A stretch of DNA of 64,000 nucleotides from Mycolicibacterium hodleri (GTDB lineage Bacteria; Actinomycetota; Actinomycetes; Mycobacteriales; Mycobacteriaceae): positions 62,001 through 126,000 of the forward strand of contig NZ_RCZG01000013.1 of the NCBI RefSeq assembly GCF_006439015.1, in the 5' to 3' direction. The notes under the pieces were generated by a model. The model saw only the letters and a program-made list of their open reading frames with translations. It was not told where the DNA came from and made no database searches. The position numbers and the translations under genes are program-made. Positions 9,267 through 20,056 of the stretch are shown piece by piece (the stretch's first letter is position 1; each line of letters begins with the position of its first letter).

Positions 9267-10760
9267 TCATTCACCTTTGAACCAGCCTGCGGGTTTCGGC
9301 GCGGTGTTATGCCAGATGTGTTTGAGCTCTTGGTATTCCGCGAGGCCGGTGGGTCCGAGCTCGCGGCCGTTGCCAGACTTTCCGAATCCGCCCCACTCCG
9401 CTGCCGCGGTGTAGTAGCCGAAGTCGTTCAGCCACACCGTGCCGTGCCTCAACGCGCGCACCACACGTTCGCCCCGCGCCGGGTCGGAAGTACGAACGCC
9501 CGCCGCGAGACCGTATTCTGTGTCATTGCCGAGACTGATCGCCTCGGCTTCCTCCGTGAATCGCTCCACGGTGAGGATCGGTCCGAAGGTTTCCTCCCGA
9601 ACGATCCCCATCGAACGGTCGCACCGATCGAAGATGGTAGGTAGGTAGAAGCTGCCCTTCTCGAGCGTGGCGTCGCTGGGCCGCGAACCGCCCGTGACGA
9701 GCTTGGCACCCTCCGAGATCGCCGATGCGACATGACCTTCCACCTTGGCGCGGTGCTGTTCGGACACCAGCGGCCCGGTCTCGCTCGCCGCGTCCATCCC
9801 GTCACCCATCCGAATCTTCTCGGCACGGGTGACCAGCTCGGCGACGAAGTCGTCGGCGATCGACTCCTCGACGATGAGACGGGTGCCCGCCGAGCAGACT
9901 TGACCGGAGTGCAGGAAGACTCCGGTCAACACCTGGTCGACGGAGGCATCCCACGCATCTCCCGTTCCGATGTCGGCGAAGACGATGTGTGGGTTCTTGC
10001 CGCCGAGTTCCACGGCGACCTTGGTGACATGCTCGGCCGCCACCTTGGAGATGGTCCGGCCCGTGGCGAGTCCACCGGTGAACGAGATGAAGTCAACGTC
10101 AGGGTTGTCGGTCAGCGCGGCACCGAGGGCGGCACCGCTGCCCTGGACTAGGTTGACGACCCCGCCGGGCACGCCCGCCTCCTCGAGCAGGTGAACGAAG
10201 GCGATCGTGGACAGCGGCGTCACCTCGCTCGGCTTGGCGACCATCGTGCAGCCCGCGCCGAGGGCGGGGGCGATCTTCCACGACATCTGCAGCAGCGGGT
10301 AGTTCCACGGCGCGATCAGGACGCAGACTCCGATGGGCTCGCGCACCACACGACTGATGACCGCGGGGTCCCCGACATCGATCACCCGGTCGGCTTCGAC
10401 CCCGACCAGCTTGGCGTAGTAACGAAACACCGACGTCACGTCGTCGATGTCGATCCTGCTCTCCACCAGAGTCTTTCCGGTGTCGCGGGTCTCGAGTACC
10501 GAGAGGGACTCTTTGTCGCGCTGCAGGATATCGGCGATCCGATCGAGGAGTATCGAGCGCTCCGCAGCGGTGGTCGCACGCCATGCGCCGTCGTCGAACG
10601 CCGCCCGCGCGGCACTCACGGCCTCGCGGGCGTCGGCGTCGGTCGCCTCGTCGACGACCGCAGCCACACTTCCGTCGGCCGGGTTGATGGACTCCCGCGT
10701 CCCTCCATCGGACGCGTGACGCCATTGCCCACCGACGTAGAGGTCGGGTTCACCGTTCAC
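9267..10760 (-). CDS. aldehyde dehydrogenase, probable betaine aldehyde dehydrogenase
   Basis: A 497-residue NAD(P)-dependent aldehyde dehydrogenase. Visible features are the substrate/cofactor motif IAPWNYPLLQMSWK, the catalytic glutamate in KVAVELGGKNP (about residue 265) and the nucleophilic cysteine in SGQVCSAGTR (about residue 300). The C-terminal EWGGFGKSGNGRELG is typical of betaine/gamma-aminobutyraldehyde dehydrogenases. Next to the GMC enzyme it would oxidise betaine aldehyde to glycine betaine. GTG start at 10760 with AGGTGAG close upstream. The 52-bp gap from the Rieske gene and 35-bp gap to the permease fit one operon. Confidence 0.85.
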   Translation of the reverse strand: MNGEPDLYVGGQWRHASDGGTRESINPADGSVAAVVDEATDADAREAVSAARAAFDDGAWRATTAAERSILLDRIADILQRDKESLSVLETRDTGKTLVESRIDIDDVTSVFRYYAKLVGVEADRVIDVGDPAVISRVVREPIGVCVLIAPWNYPLLQMSWKIAPALGAGCTMVAKPSEVTPLSTIAFVHLLEEAGVPGGVVNLVQGSGAALGAALTDNPDVDFISFTGGLATGRTISKVAAEHVTKVAVELGGKNPHIVFADIGTGDAWDASVDQVLTGVFLHSGQVCSAGTRLIVEESIADDFVAELVTRAEKIRMGDGMDAASETGPLVSEQHRAKVEGHVASAISEGAKLVTGGSRPSDATLEKGSFYLPTIFDRCDRSMGIVREETFGPILTVERFTEEAEAISLGNDTEYGLAAGVRTSDPARGERVVRALRHGTVWLNDFGYYTAAAEWGGFGKSGNGRELGPTGLAEYQELKHIWHNTAPKPAGWFKGE

Positions 10761-10812
10761 ATCTCACCTCGAGTCGCCGAAACCGCTGCATAAAGTCGCC
10801 GGGCGGAGCGCC

Positions 10813-12006
10813 TCAGCCGGGCTGAGACTGCGCGCCGATGCCGCCGCCGGGGCGGCTCCGTGCCCCGACTCGGGAGACTACCCACTCGTGGAACTCCGCG
10901 ATGTGATGTTCAGAAGGAACGAGTACGCCACCGTCGCGATAGGCGCGCGACGACATCGCCGGCTGCGTGCGCTCACACGCCTCGAAGTCCTGCTCGTTGA
11001 CGCGATGGAACAACTCGACCGAGCGCGACACGTCGCGGCCATGCTCGACGATGTCCGGGCTGTACAGCCAGTCGCACTCCACGATGGTGCGGTCCGGAGC
11101 CAAGGGATACATCCGGTGGAAGATGATGTGGTCGGGCACCAGGTTGATGAATACCACGGGTTTGACGGTGACGGCGTAGTAGCGGCGCTCCTGCTCTTCG
11201 GTGACACCCGGCAGGTTGTCGAACCCCGCGCTGCCGTCGATGGTGAAACCCGATACCTCCGAGCTGAACTCGGCACCGTGTCCGACGTAGTACTGCGCGG
11301 CCAGCCCCTTGGCGAACTCGGGAAGCACCTCGGTGAGCTCCGGGTGAATGGTGGCGCAGTGGTAGCACTCCATGAAGTTCTCCACGATGAGCTTCCAGTT
11401 GGCGGCCACGTCATAGACCACCCTGTGGCCGACCGTCAGGTTCTCGATGCCGTAGTGGTCGATCGCGGTGGGATCACCGAGTCGGTGGGTAACCTCGCCG
11501 ACGACCTCGTCTACGAACGATGGCGGGTCGTCGGCGAGGCAGACCCACGCGTAGCCGAGCCACTCGGTCAGCGCCACCGACACCAAGCCGTACTCGTAGC
11601 GGTCGATGCCCTCTCCGGACGGCTCCTTCAAAGACGCCAGGTTCGGTGCCGCCACCAGTTTGCCGTCAAGCGCATAGGTCCAGGCGTGGTAGGGGCACTG
11701 CAGGTTTCGCTTCACCTGCCCCTCGGGCTCCGCGCAGAGTGCAGATCCACGATGGCGGCACACGTTCAGGAACGCCCGCAGCGCTCCATCGCGGCCGCGG
11801 ACCACCAGCACGCTCTCGCGGCCGATCTGCACCTTCTTGAACTGACCAGGATTCGCGAGCTCGCCGGAGCGTGCCGCACAAAACCACATCTGCTCGAAGA
11901 TGTGATCCTGCTCCGCGGCGAATACCGTTGGGCTGGTATAGAAGTCGCCACCAAGCGTGGCGAGGAGAGCTGGCGTCTCGGCGGCGAGCGGAAGATCAAC
12001 GGTCAC
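10813..12006 (-). CDS. Rieske non-heme iron oxygenase, probable glycine betaine demethylase
   Basis: A 397-residue oxygenase alpha subunit. The [2Fe-2S] Rieske motif is C83-x-H85...C104-x-x-H107 (CRHRGSALC and CPYHAW). The mononuclear iron site lies in [22 protein letters not shown], with H216 and H221. The residue just before CYHC is Glu213, where most ring-hydroxylating oxygenases have Asp; the carnitine oxygenase CntA/YeaW group uses this bridging Glu. This points to quaternary-amine N-demethylation or C-N cleavage rather than aromatic dioxygenation. In this operon the logical step is glycine betaine to dimethylglycine (GbcA-like). No dedicated reductase is seen in the window. Start GTG at 12006, in a GTGA overlap with the sarcosine oxidase stop. 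Confidence 0.85.
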   Translation of the reverse strand: MTVDLPLAAETPALLATLGGDFYTSPTVFAAEQDHIFEQMWFCAARSGELANPGQFKKVQIGRESVLVVRGRDGALRAFLNVCRHRGSALCAEPEGQVKRNLQCPYHAWTYALDGKLVAAPNLASLKEPSGEGIDRYEYGLVSVALTEWLGYAWVCLADDPPSFVDEVVGEVTHRLGDPTAIDHYGIENLTVGHRVVYDVAANWKLIVENFMECYHCATIHPELTEVLPEFAKGLAAQYYVGHGAEFSSEVSGFTIDGSAGFDNLPGVTEEQERRYYAVTVKPVVFINLVPDHIIFHRMYPLAPDRTIVECDWLYSPDIVEHGRDVSRSVELFHRVNEQDFEACERTQPAMSSRAYRDGGVLVPSEHHIAEFHEWVVSRVGARSRPGGGIGAQSQPG

Positions 12007-13142
12007 AGGGTCACCAGTCTCAGTGGGTCGAAGAGATCGATGGGATGGTCGGTCGCCCCCGTCATCGCCAGGTCGGCCAGGACCTCGCCGACCACCGGGA
12101 CGAACTTGAATCCATGGCCCGAGAAACCGCACGCCACCGTCACGTTGACGGTGTCGGGGTGCCGGGCGATCACGAAGTGCTCATCGGGCGTGTTGGAGTA
12201 CATGCAGGTGGCGGAATGTAGGCAGGGGCCATCCAGGGCGGGCAGCAGACCGCTGACGTCAGCGCGCATCTCGGCGATCTCCTGGGGATGCACCACGCGG
12301 TCTATCGACTCCGGCGTGCAGACGACACCCTTGCGGAAGAACGCCACCTTGACACCACCCGCAGGACCGTCGATCGCCGGAAAGCCGTAAACCTGCATGC
12401 CCGAGGCGTTCTCGTGGATGAAGATCGGCTGGTTCTCGAACGCCGCCGTGCCTCCGATGGGATCCAGCCAGTACAGCACCTGGCGTTCTATCGTGATCGG
12501 AATGTTGAACTCGGCGAGCAGTTGTGGTGCCCAGGCGCCAGGGCAGATCACCAGCTGGCCCGCGGTGTAGCTCGCGCGGTCCGTCGTGACCCGTACCCCG
12601 TCAGCGGTCTCGGTCCAGTCGCAGACCCGTTCGCCGAAGTTCAGCGTGGCACCCTCGCGGACTGCGAGATCGATGTGCGCTTGCACCGTGATCTCCGGCC
12701 GCGCGAACCCCGCCATGGCCTCGTAGACCGCGATGTCTCCCTGCGGTAGTGCGAAGTTCGGAAATCGGGAGTTGACCTCTGTCGCCTCGAATACTTCATG
12801 CGGCAGTGACCACTCCTCGGCGGCACGGCGACTTCCCGACACGGTCACGCAGTCGGGTGAGCCGCTGAAGAGTCCACCGGTCACCCGGTAGACCTCGCGA
12901 CCGGAATCCCTGGCGAGTTTCTCCCACAGCTCATAGGACCGCAGGAGCAGCGGAACGTACGCCGGATCCTCGAAGTAGGACTGCCGGATGATGCGGGAGC
13001 CGCCGTGACTGGACCCCTTGTCGTGCGCGGGGGTGAACCTCTCCAGTCCAAGGACTCGTTGTCCGCGGCTGGCGAGATGGTAGGCCGCCGCGCTGCCCAT
13101 GCCGCCGAGTCCTACGACGATGACGTCGTACGCCTCGCTCAT
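12003..13142 (-). CDS. monomeric sarcosine oxidase (MTOX family)
   Basis: A 379-residue FAD enzyme of the monomeric sarcosine oxidase/N-methyltryptophan oxidase family, the usual length. The dinucleotide motif is [21 protein letters not shown] (residues 7-27), followed by [14 protein letters not shown]. Cys313 in [16 protein letters not shown] corresponds to the cysteine that holds FAD covalently in these enzymes. It oxidises sarcosine to glycine, formaldehyde and H2O2, finishing the betaine route. Its ATG overlaps the DMGO stop (ATGA) and its own stop overlaps the Rieske start, so all three are translationally coupled. Confidence 0.9.
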   Translation of the reverse strand: MSEAYDVIVVGLGGMGSAAAYHLASRGQRVLGLERFTPAHDKGSSHGGSRIIRQSYFEDPAYVPLLLRSYELWEKLARDSGREVYRVTGGLFSGSPDCVTVSGSRRAAEEWSLPHEVFEATEVNSRFPNFALPQGDIAVYEAMAGFARPEITVQAHIDLAVREGATLNFGERVCDWTETADGVRVTTDRASYTAGQLVICPGAWAPQLLAEFNIPITIERQVLYWLDPIGGTAAFENQPIFIHENASGMQVYGFPAIDGPAGGVKVAFFRKGVVCTPESIDRVVHPQEIAEMRADVSGLLPALDGPCLHSATCMYSNTPDEHFVIARHPDTVNVTVACGFSGHGFKFVPVVGEVLADLAMTGATDHPIDLFDPLRLVTL

Positions 13143-15628
13143 CGCCTGATCCGGTTCATCTCGGGATCCACGACCGGCTCCTCGTGGACCGTCGCGCCGT
13201 ACCGACTGCCGCGGTAGTCGACGGCGACGACGTCACCAGGGGAGGTGGCCACAGGCAGCCAGGCATAGGCGATGCTGCGTCCGATCGTGGCCGAGTATGC
13301 GGCACTGGTCACGTATCCGACACACTCACCCTCGTGACCGTCGTCATTCAGATACACCGGCTCCTTGCCGAGTACGACGGCGGTCGGATCGTGGAACACG
13401 ATGCTGCGCAGCATCTTTTCTGGCGCAGGCGCCTGCTCGAGGGCCGCCTTGCCGACGAATTCCTCCTTGGCCATCCGGACGGCGAAGTCGAGGCCCGCCG
13501 CGCTCGGCAGATGCTCGGCCGTCATGTCGGTACCCCAGGACCGGTAGCCCTTCTCGATCCGCAGGCTGTTGAACGCGATCCGGCCCGCGGCGATCACGTC
13601 GTACTCCGCGCCGGCGGACCACAGCAGATCCCACAGCGCCGCACCGTACGCCGCGTCGGCGTAGATCTCCCAACCGAGTTCGCCCACGTACGACACCCGC
13701 ATCATGGTCACCGGAATCGACCCGAGATGGGTAGCCAGGGCGCGGAAGTACTTGAAACCTTCGTGGGACAGGTCATCCTGGCACAGCGGTTGCACCAGGC
13801 CACGGGCCGCCGGGCCCCACACGCCGACGCAGCACGTCGCACCGGTGACGTCGCGGACCGTCACGCTGCCGTCATCGGGCAGGTGGCGGGTGATCCAGTC
13901 GAAGTCCATCGGTCCGTTGGCGCCGACCTGGAAGCGGTCGGCCGCCAGCCGCGCAACGGTGAGATCGCTTCGCACACCGCCCGTTTCATCGAGCATCATG
14001 GTGTAGGTCACCGAGCCGACGCTCTTGTCGACGTTGTTGGTGGTAAGCCGCTGAAGCAGCGCCACCGCGCCGCGGCCCGCGACCTCGTACCGGGTGAGCG
14101 GCGTCATGTCGTACATCGCGACGCGCTGTCGGGTCCAGTGCGCCTCCGCGATCGAGATCGGTGACCAGAACTTGGCCGACCATTCGTCACGCTCCGGGTA
14201 CGCCAGGCCCTCACTTCCGAGCCGTTGGGCCAGTGCGGCATTCGCCTCATACCAGGCGGGCCGCTCCCACCCGCCGCCCTCGAAGAAGAAGGCGCCGAGT
14301 TCCTGCTGGCGGGCGTAGAACGGGCTGGTGCGAAGCCCGCGCAACGCCTCGCGGTACTGATGCGGGTGGACGATGTCGTATACCTCGACGAACGCCTGCG
14401 AACTGGTCGTCAGGATGAACTCGTCGGTGCTGGCGACGTCCTCGAAGCGATAGAGGTCGCATTCGTGCACCTCGGTGGTCGGCGTTCCGTCGATGATCCA
14501 CTCCGCGGTGGCCTTCGCCACGCCCGCCGAGTGCGTGACCCAGACGGCCTCGGCCACCCAGAAGCCGCTCAGTTCGCGATGCTCGCCCATGATCGAGAAG
14601 CCATCGGGCGTGAACGAGAAGATGCCGTTGAACCCCTGCTCGATCTTCGAATCAGTCAGGACCGGAAGCAGTTTCATGGACTCACGCCAAGCGGGGATGA
14701 AATCCTCGTCGGTGAAGGGCAGCATCGACGGCATCTGCTCGCCTGCGGTGTCGGCCGCTAGGGTAGACATGTCGACAGGCATCGGATCGTGTCCGTAGTA
14801 CCCGATGCCGATGCGGTCGACGTGTTCGCGGAAGTACAGATCCTGGTCCTGATGCCGGAGGATGGGCAGCCCCGCCTCGGACGCCTCGGTGTTGCGGCCG
14901 ACGAGTGGCTCGATCCGTCCGGTGGTCGCGTACTGATGCGCCATCGGCACCAGCGGTACGACGAGACCGACCTGCTTGGCCAACTGCGCACCCCAGAAGC
15001 CGGCGCAGCACACCACCACGTCGGCAGCGACGACCCCGTCCGTGGTCTGGACGCCGGTCACCTTGCTTCCGTCGTCGACGATCCCGAGCACTTCGGTGTG
15101 TGGCCGGAAGATCGCGCCGCGCGCGATCGCCGCCTGCGCCTGTGCTTCGACCGCTCGGACCGCCTTCACCAAACCGTCTGTTGGAGTCCGAAATCCGCCG
15201 AGTATTCGATCGGCGTCCAGCAGCGGATGCAGCTCCGCGCACTGTCCCGCCGTCAACAGTTCGCCGTCGATCCCCCACGACTGCGCCCAGCCGGCCTTGC
15301 GGTGCAGATCCGCCCAGCGCTCCGGGGTCGAGGCCACCTCGAGCCCGCCGGTCGGATTGAACGCCCATCCGTTGGGGTGACGGAGGGCGCTGAACTTCTC
15401 GACGGTGTACTTGGCGAACTCCGACATGGTCTTCGACGGGTTGGTTTGGAACACCAGGCCGGGGGCGTGCGACGTCGACCCGCCGGTGGCGAACAACGGA
15501 CCGCGGTCGAGCACCGTGACGTCTGTCCAACCTCGGGCGGTGATCTCGTCGGCCAACGAGCTACCAACGATGCCCGCACCGATGATCACGACCTTGGGGG
15601 CTGCCAAGAGATCCTCCGACTGTTGCAT
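13139..15628 (-). CDS. dimethylglycine oxidase (DAO + GcvT domains)
   Basis: An 829-residue two-domain enzyme. Residues about 10-400 are an FAD-dependent DAO domain ([17 protein letters not shown]). Residues about 430-820 are a GcvT/aminomethyltransferase folate domain ([37 protein letters not shown]). His54 in [20 protein letters not shown] matches the covalent-FAD histidine of Arthrobacter globiformis DMGO, and the whole sequence resembles that protein closely from memory. It converts dimethylglycine to sarcosine and passes the methylene to tetrahydrofolate in the second domain. First gene of the operon. Start chosen as ATG at 15628 over the TTG at 15637; a promoter with repeated elements lies just upstream. 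Confidence 0.92.
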   Translation of the reverse strand: MQQSEDLLAAPKVVIIGAGIVGSSLADEITARGWTDVTVLDRGPLFATGGSTSHAPGLVFQTNPSKTMSEFAKYTVEKFSALRHPNGWAFNPTGGLEVASTPERWADLHRKAGWAQSWGIDGELLTAGQCAELHPLLDADRILGGFRTPTDGLVKAVRAVEAQAQAAIARGAIFRPHTEVLGIVDDGSKVTGVQTTDGVVAADVVVCCAGFWGAQLAKQVGLVVPLVPMAHQYATTGRIEPLVGRNTEASEAGLPILRHQDQDLYFREHVDRIGIGYYGHDPMPVDMSTLAADTAGEQMPSMLPFTDEDFIPAWRESMKLLPVLTDSKIEQGFNGIFSFTPDGFSIMGEHRELSGFWVAEAVWVTHSAGVAKATAEWIIDGTPTTEVHECDLYRFEDVASTDEFILTTSSQAFVEVYDIVHPHQYREALRGLRTSPFYARQQELGAFFFEGGGWERPAWYEANAALAQRLGSEGLAYPERDEWSAKFWSPISIAEAHWTRQRVAMYDMTPLTRYEVAGRGAVALLQRLTTNNVDKSVGSVTYTMMLDETGGVRSDLTVARLAADRFQVGANGPMDFDWITRHLPDDGSVTVRDVTGATCCVGVWGPAARGLVQPLCQDDLSHEGFKYFRALATHLGSIPVTMMRVSYVGELGWEIYADAAYGAALWDLLWSAGAEYDVIAAGRIAFNSLRIEKGYRSWGTDMTAEHLPSAAGLDFAVRMAKEEFVGKAALEQAPAPEKMLRSIVFHDPTAVVLGKEPVYLNDDGHEGECVGYVTSAAYSATIGRSIAYAWLPVATSPGDVVAVDYRGSRYGATVHEEPVVDPEMNRIRR

Positions 15629-15687
15629 GGTGCGCAACTACTGTGCACTACGCAACACATGATTCCTCCGTGCGCGCCACACGTCAA
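15621..15687 (-). promoter_or_regulatory. promoter and candidate operator of the choline/betaine operon
   Basis: On the minus strand TTGACG (15687-15682), a 17-base spacer and AATCAT (15664-15659) form a plausible sigma-70-type promoter. Downstream of the -10 and before the ATG lie two direct GTTGCG repeats (15656-15651 and 15638-15633) flanking the palindrome GTGCAC (15643-15648). Outer TGTTGC/GCAACA arms occur at 15621-15626 and 15652-15657. A repressor or activator, most simply the operon's IclR protein, could bind here. Motifs are visible; binding is inferred. Confidence 0.45.
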
Positions 15688-15759
15688 CAGGAAGATGCGA
15701 TCCGGGCGCGTTCGACCGCGAACGGCGCGGATCGGCGCGCCCACATCGCGGAGAGGGGG

Positions 15760-16575
15760 TCAGCGGGCTGGTCGGAGCTTGCCGCGGGTGTCGTTCTGGT
15801 TGCGCTCGAAGACGAGTCGCAGACCCTCCAGGGTCAGGTGCTGGTCGTAGTGCGCCACGGTCTGCAGCTCGGGGAGCAGCAGCGGGGCGGTGTGACCGGT
15901 TGCGACGACTACGACGTCGTCGCTGCCGAAGCCGTCCACGTCGTGCCGGACCCGGCTGACCAGCCCGTCGACCAGGCCCGCGAAACCGAATACCGCGCCG
16001 GCCTGCATGCACTCCACGGTGTTCTTGCCGATCACGGACCGCGGACGCGTCAGCTCCACGCGGCGCAGCGCCGCCGAACGAGCGGCAGCCGCATCGGAGG
16101 ACACCTGGATGCCCGGCGCGATCGCCCCACCGAGGAACTCTCCCTTCGCCGACACCACGTCGACACAGATGGAGGAGCCGAAGTCGACCACGATCGCTGC
16201 GCTGGCGTACTTCTGATAGGCGGCAAGGCAATTGACGATCCGATCGGCGCCGACCTCCTTCGGATTGTCGACGAGCAGCGGAATACCCGTTCGCACCCCC
16301 GGTTCGATCAGGATGTGGGGCACCGAGGACCAGTATTGGTCCAGCATGAGCCGAATCTCGTGGAGCACCGACGGTACGGTCGACAAGCCGGTCGCTCCCG
16401 TGAGCCGCTCGGCGTCGTCACCTATCAGGCCATCGATGGTCAGTGCGAGCTCGTCGGCGGTGACTTCGGCCTCGGTGCGAATGCGCCAGTTCTGCACCAC
16501 CTGTGCATGATCTCCAGACCCCGAGATCAACCCGACGACGGTGTGGGTATTGCGAACGTCGATCGCGAGTAGCAC
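15760..16575 (-). CDS. coaX: type III pantothenate kinase
   Basis: A 271-residue type III pantothenate kinase, the usual length, which performs the first step of CoA synthesis. Visible are the N-terminal phosphate loop [14 protein letters not shown], the pantothenate/ATP-site segment [27 protein letters not shown], the catalytic-Asp motif [13 protein letters not shown] and the downstream [14 protein letters not shown]. The mycobacterial enzyme shows the DVRNTH variant of the canonical DxGNT. Start is GTG at 16575, 4 bases after the panC stop; the open frame continues upstream to 16986 inside panC but has no homology there. In M. tuberculosis panD lies between panC and coaX; here it does not. 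Confidence 0.96.
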   Translation of the reverse strand: MLLAIDVRNTHTVVGLISGSGDHAQVVQNWRIRTEAEVTADELALTIDGLIGDDAERLTGATGLSTVPSVLHEIRLMLDQYWSSVPHILIEPGVRTGIPLLVDNPKEVGADRIVNCLAAYQKYASAAIVVDFGSSICVDVVSAKGEFLGGAIAPGIQVSSDAAAARSAALRRVELTRPRSVIGKNTVECMQAGAVFGFAGLVDGLVSRVRHDVDGFGSDDVVVVATGHTAPLLLPELQTVAHYDQHLTLEGLRLVFERNQNDTRGKLRPAR

Positions 16576-16579
16576 GGCG

Positions 16580-17524
16580 TCAGTTCCTCCAGGGAAGTTC
16601 GCGACTCTGGTGCGAACCGACGCGGGAATGCCCGTCGATGCCCGCTGCCGCACCGACGTCGATGGCGATGTTGTCCAGCAGCCGGGTCCTCCCGAGTCGT
16701 GCGGCCACCAACAGTCGCGCAGCTCCCTCGGCAGGAGCCGGACCCAACCATGGGTCCCTTGCCTCGAGGTAGTCAACCTCGATGGCAGGCACCTCGTCCA
16801 GCACGGCACGCGCGGCGTCCAACGCCTCCGACGCACCGCGGGACGCGGCGTACATGCCTGCGAGGAGGGCTGCCGACAGCGCCCCCGCCTGCTCGCGGTC
16901 CACCTCGTCGAGGTAGCGGTTGCGGGAGGACATCGCGAGGCCGTCGGCTTCGCGCACGATCGGCACGCCGATGATCTGCACGCCAAGATCGAGATCGTCG
17001 GACATCTGCCGCACCAAGACCAGTTGCTGGTAGTCCTTCTCGCCGAAGTACGCGCGATCGGGTCGGACGATCTGCAGCAGCTTCAACACGACGGTCAACA
17101 TCCCCGCGAAATGCGTTGGCCGGGAACTGCCTTCAAGCTGGTCACCCAGTGGGCCCGGTCGCACCGTCGTCCGCTGGCCGTGTGGGTACATTTCCTTCGC
17201 CGTGGGCGTGAACACCATCTCGACGCCCTCACCACGCAGTAGTGCCACGTCGTCGTCGAGGGTCCTGGGATAGGCATCGAGATCCTCGCCTGCACCGAAC
17301 TGCAGCGGGTTGACGAAGATCGACACGACGACGACCGCACCGGGCACCCGTTTGGCCGTGCGTACCAACGCCAGGTGGCCTTCGTGCAGGGCACCCATCG
17401 TCGGCACCAGCACGACCCGCCGCCCAGTGCTCCGTAGCGCACGGGACACGTCGGAGACATCCCGGGTCTTGGTGTAGACGTTCAGCTCACCTGCCTTGAA
17501 CGCAGGCGGTTTCCGGACGGTCAC
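16580..17524 (-). CDS. panC: pantothenate synthetase
   Basis: A 314-residue pantoate-beta-alanine ligase that makes pantothenate from pantoate, beta-alanine and ATP. The signature HIGH-like motif is [11 protein letters not shown] (residues 40-50). The KMSKS-like motif is in [17 protein letters not shown] (about 191-206). The ATG overlaps the stop of the upstream DUF2520 gene by 4 bases, and the stop lies 4 bases before coaX, so these three genes are one transcription unit. Beta-alanine would normally come from PanD, whose gene is missing from this position. Confidence 0.97.
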   Translation of the reverse strand: MTVRKPPAFKAGELNVYTKTRDVSDVSRALRSTGRRVVLVPTMGALHEGHLALVRTAKRVPGAVVVVSIFVNPLQFGAGEDLDAYPRTLDDDVALLRGEGVEMVFTPTAKEMYPHGQRTTVRPGPLGDQLEGSSRPTHFAGMLTVVLKLLQIVRPDRAYFGEKDYQQLVLVRQMSDDLDLGVQIIGVPIVREADGLAMSSRNRYLDEVDREQAGALSAALLAGMYAASRGASEALDAARAVLDEVPAIEVDYLEARDPWLGPAPAEGAARLLVAARLGRTRLLDNIAIDVGAAAGIDGHSRVGSHQSRELPWRN

Positions 17525-18480
17525 GCGCGACCCCCTTCGTTCGGCGGGACGGTCAGCGCGGCGAACACATCAGGGGAAGCGTGCGCCCGCTGCGCCGTCC
17601 GCAGGGAATTGGCCCGGTATGCCTGTGCGAGTTCAGGATCCACGTCCTCGAGCGCGCGGAGGTGAGCTGTCACCGCGGCGCCGTCACCGCGGGCCACTGG
17701 ACCCGTGAGGGCGGGCTGGCCACGCTGTAGCGCATTTTCCAGCGACGCGCGCGCAAGCGGCGCGAGCACCCGCTCGGCGATGCCGCCTGGAGCGTCGCCA
17801 ACGACCTCCTGGCCCAGCAGTTCCTGGCCGCGCAGCGCAGCGCGCAACGCCTCGACGGCATCGAGCAGGACGGTCACGACGTGGTTGCCGCCGTGGGCGA
17901 GCGCCGCGTGATACAGCGGACGGGCATCCTCGCGGACTCCGAACGGTTCACCGCCGATTTCCAGGACCAGCGACTGGGCCACCGCATAACCGACGTCGTC
18001 GGCGGCGGTGATACCGAAGCACGCGCCAGAAAGCCGAACGACGTCCTCGTCCGCGCCGGTGAACGTCATCGCCGGGTGAATGGCCAGCGGAATGCAGCCG
18101 AGTTCGGTCAGCGGAGCGAGCATGCCGATGCCGTTGGCACCGGACGTGTGCACGACGATGGTGCCCGGTCGCACCGATCCGGTGGCGGCGAGTCCCGCAA
18201 CGAGACCGGCGAGCTCGGCGTCGGGAACAGCCACGATCAGCAGCTCGGCGTTGGCCGCCACGTCCTGGACGGGCAGCACCCGGGTGTCGGGTAGCCGTCG
18301 TTCGACTCTTTGGCGCGACGCTCGGGATATCGCGCTGCACGCCACCACCACGTGCTCGACCCGTTCCAGTGCTACGCCGAGCGCGGTCCCCACCCGACCT
18401 GCGGAGATGATGCCCACCGTGAGACGAGCTGGGCGAAGTCCGCCGGGGGGACCCCAGGCCGGCCCAGGGGACTGCACCAT
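17521..18480 (-). CDS. Rossmann-like/DUF2520 domain protein (Rv3603c type)
   Basis: A 319-residue protein with an N-terminal NAD(P)-binding Rossmann fold ([21 protein letters not shown], about residues 20-40; [15 protein letters not shown] further on). The C-terminal DUF2520 helical domain begins near residue 150 and includes [20 protein letters not shown]. It resembles ketopantoate reductase and F420-NADP oxidoreductase folds. Its conserved coupling to panC suggests a role in pantoate/pantothenate supply, but the reaction is unproven. ATG start at 18480; 4-base overlap with panC downstream. Confidence 0.85.
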   Translation of the reverse strand: MVQSPGPAWGPPGGLRPARLTVGIISAGRVGTALGVALERVEHVVVACSAISRASRQRVERRLPDTRVLPVQDVAANAELLIVAVPDAELAGLVAGLAATGSVRPGTIVVHTSGANGIGMLAPLTELGCIPLAIHPAMTFTGADEDVVRLSGACFGITAADDVGYAVAQSLVLEIGGEPFGVREDARPLYHAALAHGGNHVVTVLLDAVEALRAALRGQELLGQEVVGDAPGGIAERVLAPLARASLENALQRGQPALTGPVARGDGAAVTAHLRALEDVDPELAQAYRANSLRTAQRAHASPDVFAALTVPPNEGGRA

Positions 18481-18563
18481 CGCAGACGACCTCGCATGTT
18501 CATGGTTTTCGGGCGTTCCGGTCCCGGCGGTGACGGGTACCGGACGATCGCGTTGAGACTAGC

Positions 18564-19979
18564 TCACTCCTCACGACGCCGACGCCGTCCACCGCCGGTG
18601 GAAGTCGCCTGCAGACGCGCCATCAATTCGGAGACCGGCTGGCCACCAATGTGCTGACCGGCGGATTCCTCCTCGTCGTCGGATCCGCGGTGTCGGGCGG
18701 GAGGGACTTCTGCGGCCTCGGCCGGGGTAGCGAGGGTAGGCGAGCGTCGCTCGGCGTCCACGTCCGCGGCCGCCGAGTGACGGGCTCGCCTCGCCGCCTC
18801 GGCGGCGGACACATCGGTGTAATGCCGACCCTGGCGCGGCGTTTCGGTCGGAGGCGCCGACATCGTCGGCGTCGTCGTACTGACCGGCGGCGAGGGCTGC
18901 TCAGAGACCTGTTCGCCCTTTTCCGCGGCGGGGGCCGGCAAACCGTTTCCCACGGGCTGGGAAGCCCAGTTGCTTCCAGCCACGCCCGCCGGGATGTATT
19001 CACCCTCGGCTGGCACGGGCTGCCATTCCGATCCCGTCGGTTCAGGCCTGCCGGTGCGTGCCGGCTCCCGACGCGGTCGCGGAGGCTCGGACTGGTGTGG
19101 ATTGGGTGACGGTGGATTGGCTACCGGCGGAGCGTCGACGGGCATCCACGGCAGTCCGACCTCGGGAATCGGGACCGCGGCCGGTTCGGGGCCGGGTTCC
19201 GGCGCACGCCGCCGACCCTCCGGCCCGGGCTCTTCCTGCAGGGGGGGGCGCCATCCGGCGCCAGCGGGCTCCGGCTCCGACGGTCGTCGGTGGGCACCGC
19301 CCGGTACGTACGGAGCCCATTCACCCTCCGGCGGTTGAGGCTCGATGGGCACGTCGATGATCGGGCTTTCCTCAGTGTTGGGGTCTGTGTCCTGGGGCGC
19401 CTCGGTGTCGATGCGACTGCTGATCACGCGCTCTGGGCCGACGTTGCGCTCACCGTGTTCGGGTGCCGTCGCACCCTGCGGTCCCGCGTTCCAGTCACCG
19501 AACCTGTGGACGGCGGTGCGCTCCGTTTCGATGGCAGGCCGGCTCTGCAGATCGGTGTCGAAGATCATCTCGAGATTCGCGCGCAGTGCCGCGAGCTCTG
19601 CGCGGAGACTGGCCACCTCGTCGGAGGTCTGCGCGCGCATCTCCGAGGCGAGTTCACGCCTCAGCTGCGATTCGATGGACAGCTCGTATTCCCGCCTTGC
19701 GGAGATCTCTCGATCCAGCTGCAGGTCGTACACCAGCTTGAGGTCACGGGACTTGGCGTGGTCGAGGTCAGCCTGCCGCCGATAGATGAAGGACACGAAT
19801 GCAGCGACCACCGCCGCCCACAGCGCAACGATGACGGCAAGCTTCAGGAGCTCGACGCTATTGGTGAAGACCAGCGCGGAGCTTGCCGTGATGGCGAGCA
19901 CCAGCAAAATCGTCAGCAGCAACGAGCCCGGCCTGCGGTGACCGCGCCGCGCGCGGGCCCCACGGGTCGGTTCGGTCAT
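18564..19979 (-). CDS. DUF6779-type membrane protein with proline-rich tail
   Basis: A 471-residue protein equivalent by position to Rv3604c. A basic N-terminus is followed by two transmembrane segments (about residues 19-41 and 46-67), then a charged helical, probably coiled-coil region (70-145, with RRELASEMRAQTSDEVASLRAE). The remaining 300 residues are proline- and glutamate-rich and likely disordered, and face the cytoplasm if both termini are inside. The tail ends in basic residues (GGGRRRRREE). Function unknown; the tail suggests a scaffold or adaptor. Separate from the DUF2520 gene by 83 bp. Confidence 0.8.
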   Translation of the reverse strand: MTEPTRGARARRGHRRPGSLLLTILLVLAITASSALVFTNSVELLKLAVIVALWAAVVAAFVSFIYRRQADLDHAKSRDLKLVYDLQLDREISARREYELSIESQLRRELASEMRAQTSDEVASLRAELAALRANLEMIFDTDLQSRPAIETERTAVHRFGDWNAGPQGATAPEHGERNVGPERVISSRIDTEAPQDTDPNTEESPIIDVPIEPQPPEGEWAPYVPGGAHRRPSEPEPAGAGWRPPLQEEPGPEGRRRAPEPGPEPAAVPIPEVGLPWMPVDAPPVANPPSPNPHQSEPPRPRREPARTGRPEPTGSEWQPVPAEGEYIPAGVAGSNWASQPVGNGLPAPAAEKGEQVSEQPSPPVSTTTPTMSAPPTETPRQGRHYTDVSAAEAARRARHSAAADVDAERRSPTLATPAEAAEVPPARHRGSDDEEESAGQHIGGQPVSELMARLQATSTGGGRRRRREE

Positions 19980-20056
19980 GGGCCGACTGTACCTGCGACA
20001 GGTCTCATCGCGTATCGACCGCTTCGGCGATTCGCCAGGTCAGCTGCTCACGCGAG

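Noticed and set aside
10888-12390. 500-codon plus-strand open frame
   Set aside because: Antisense to the Rieske oxygenase and sarcosine oxidase genes, whose motifs are complete on the other strand.
16576-16986. N-terminal extension of coaX, or a hidden panD between panC and coaX
   Set aside because: The extension overlaps panC in another frame and has no PanD features (no YGS-type processing site). The true intergenic gap is 4 bases.
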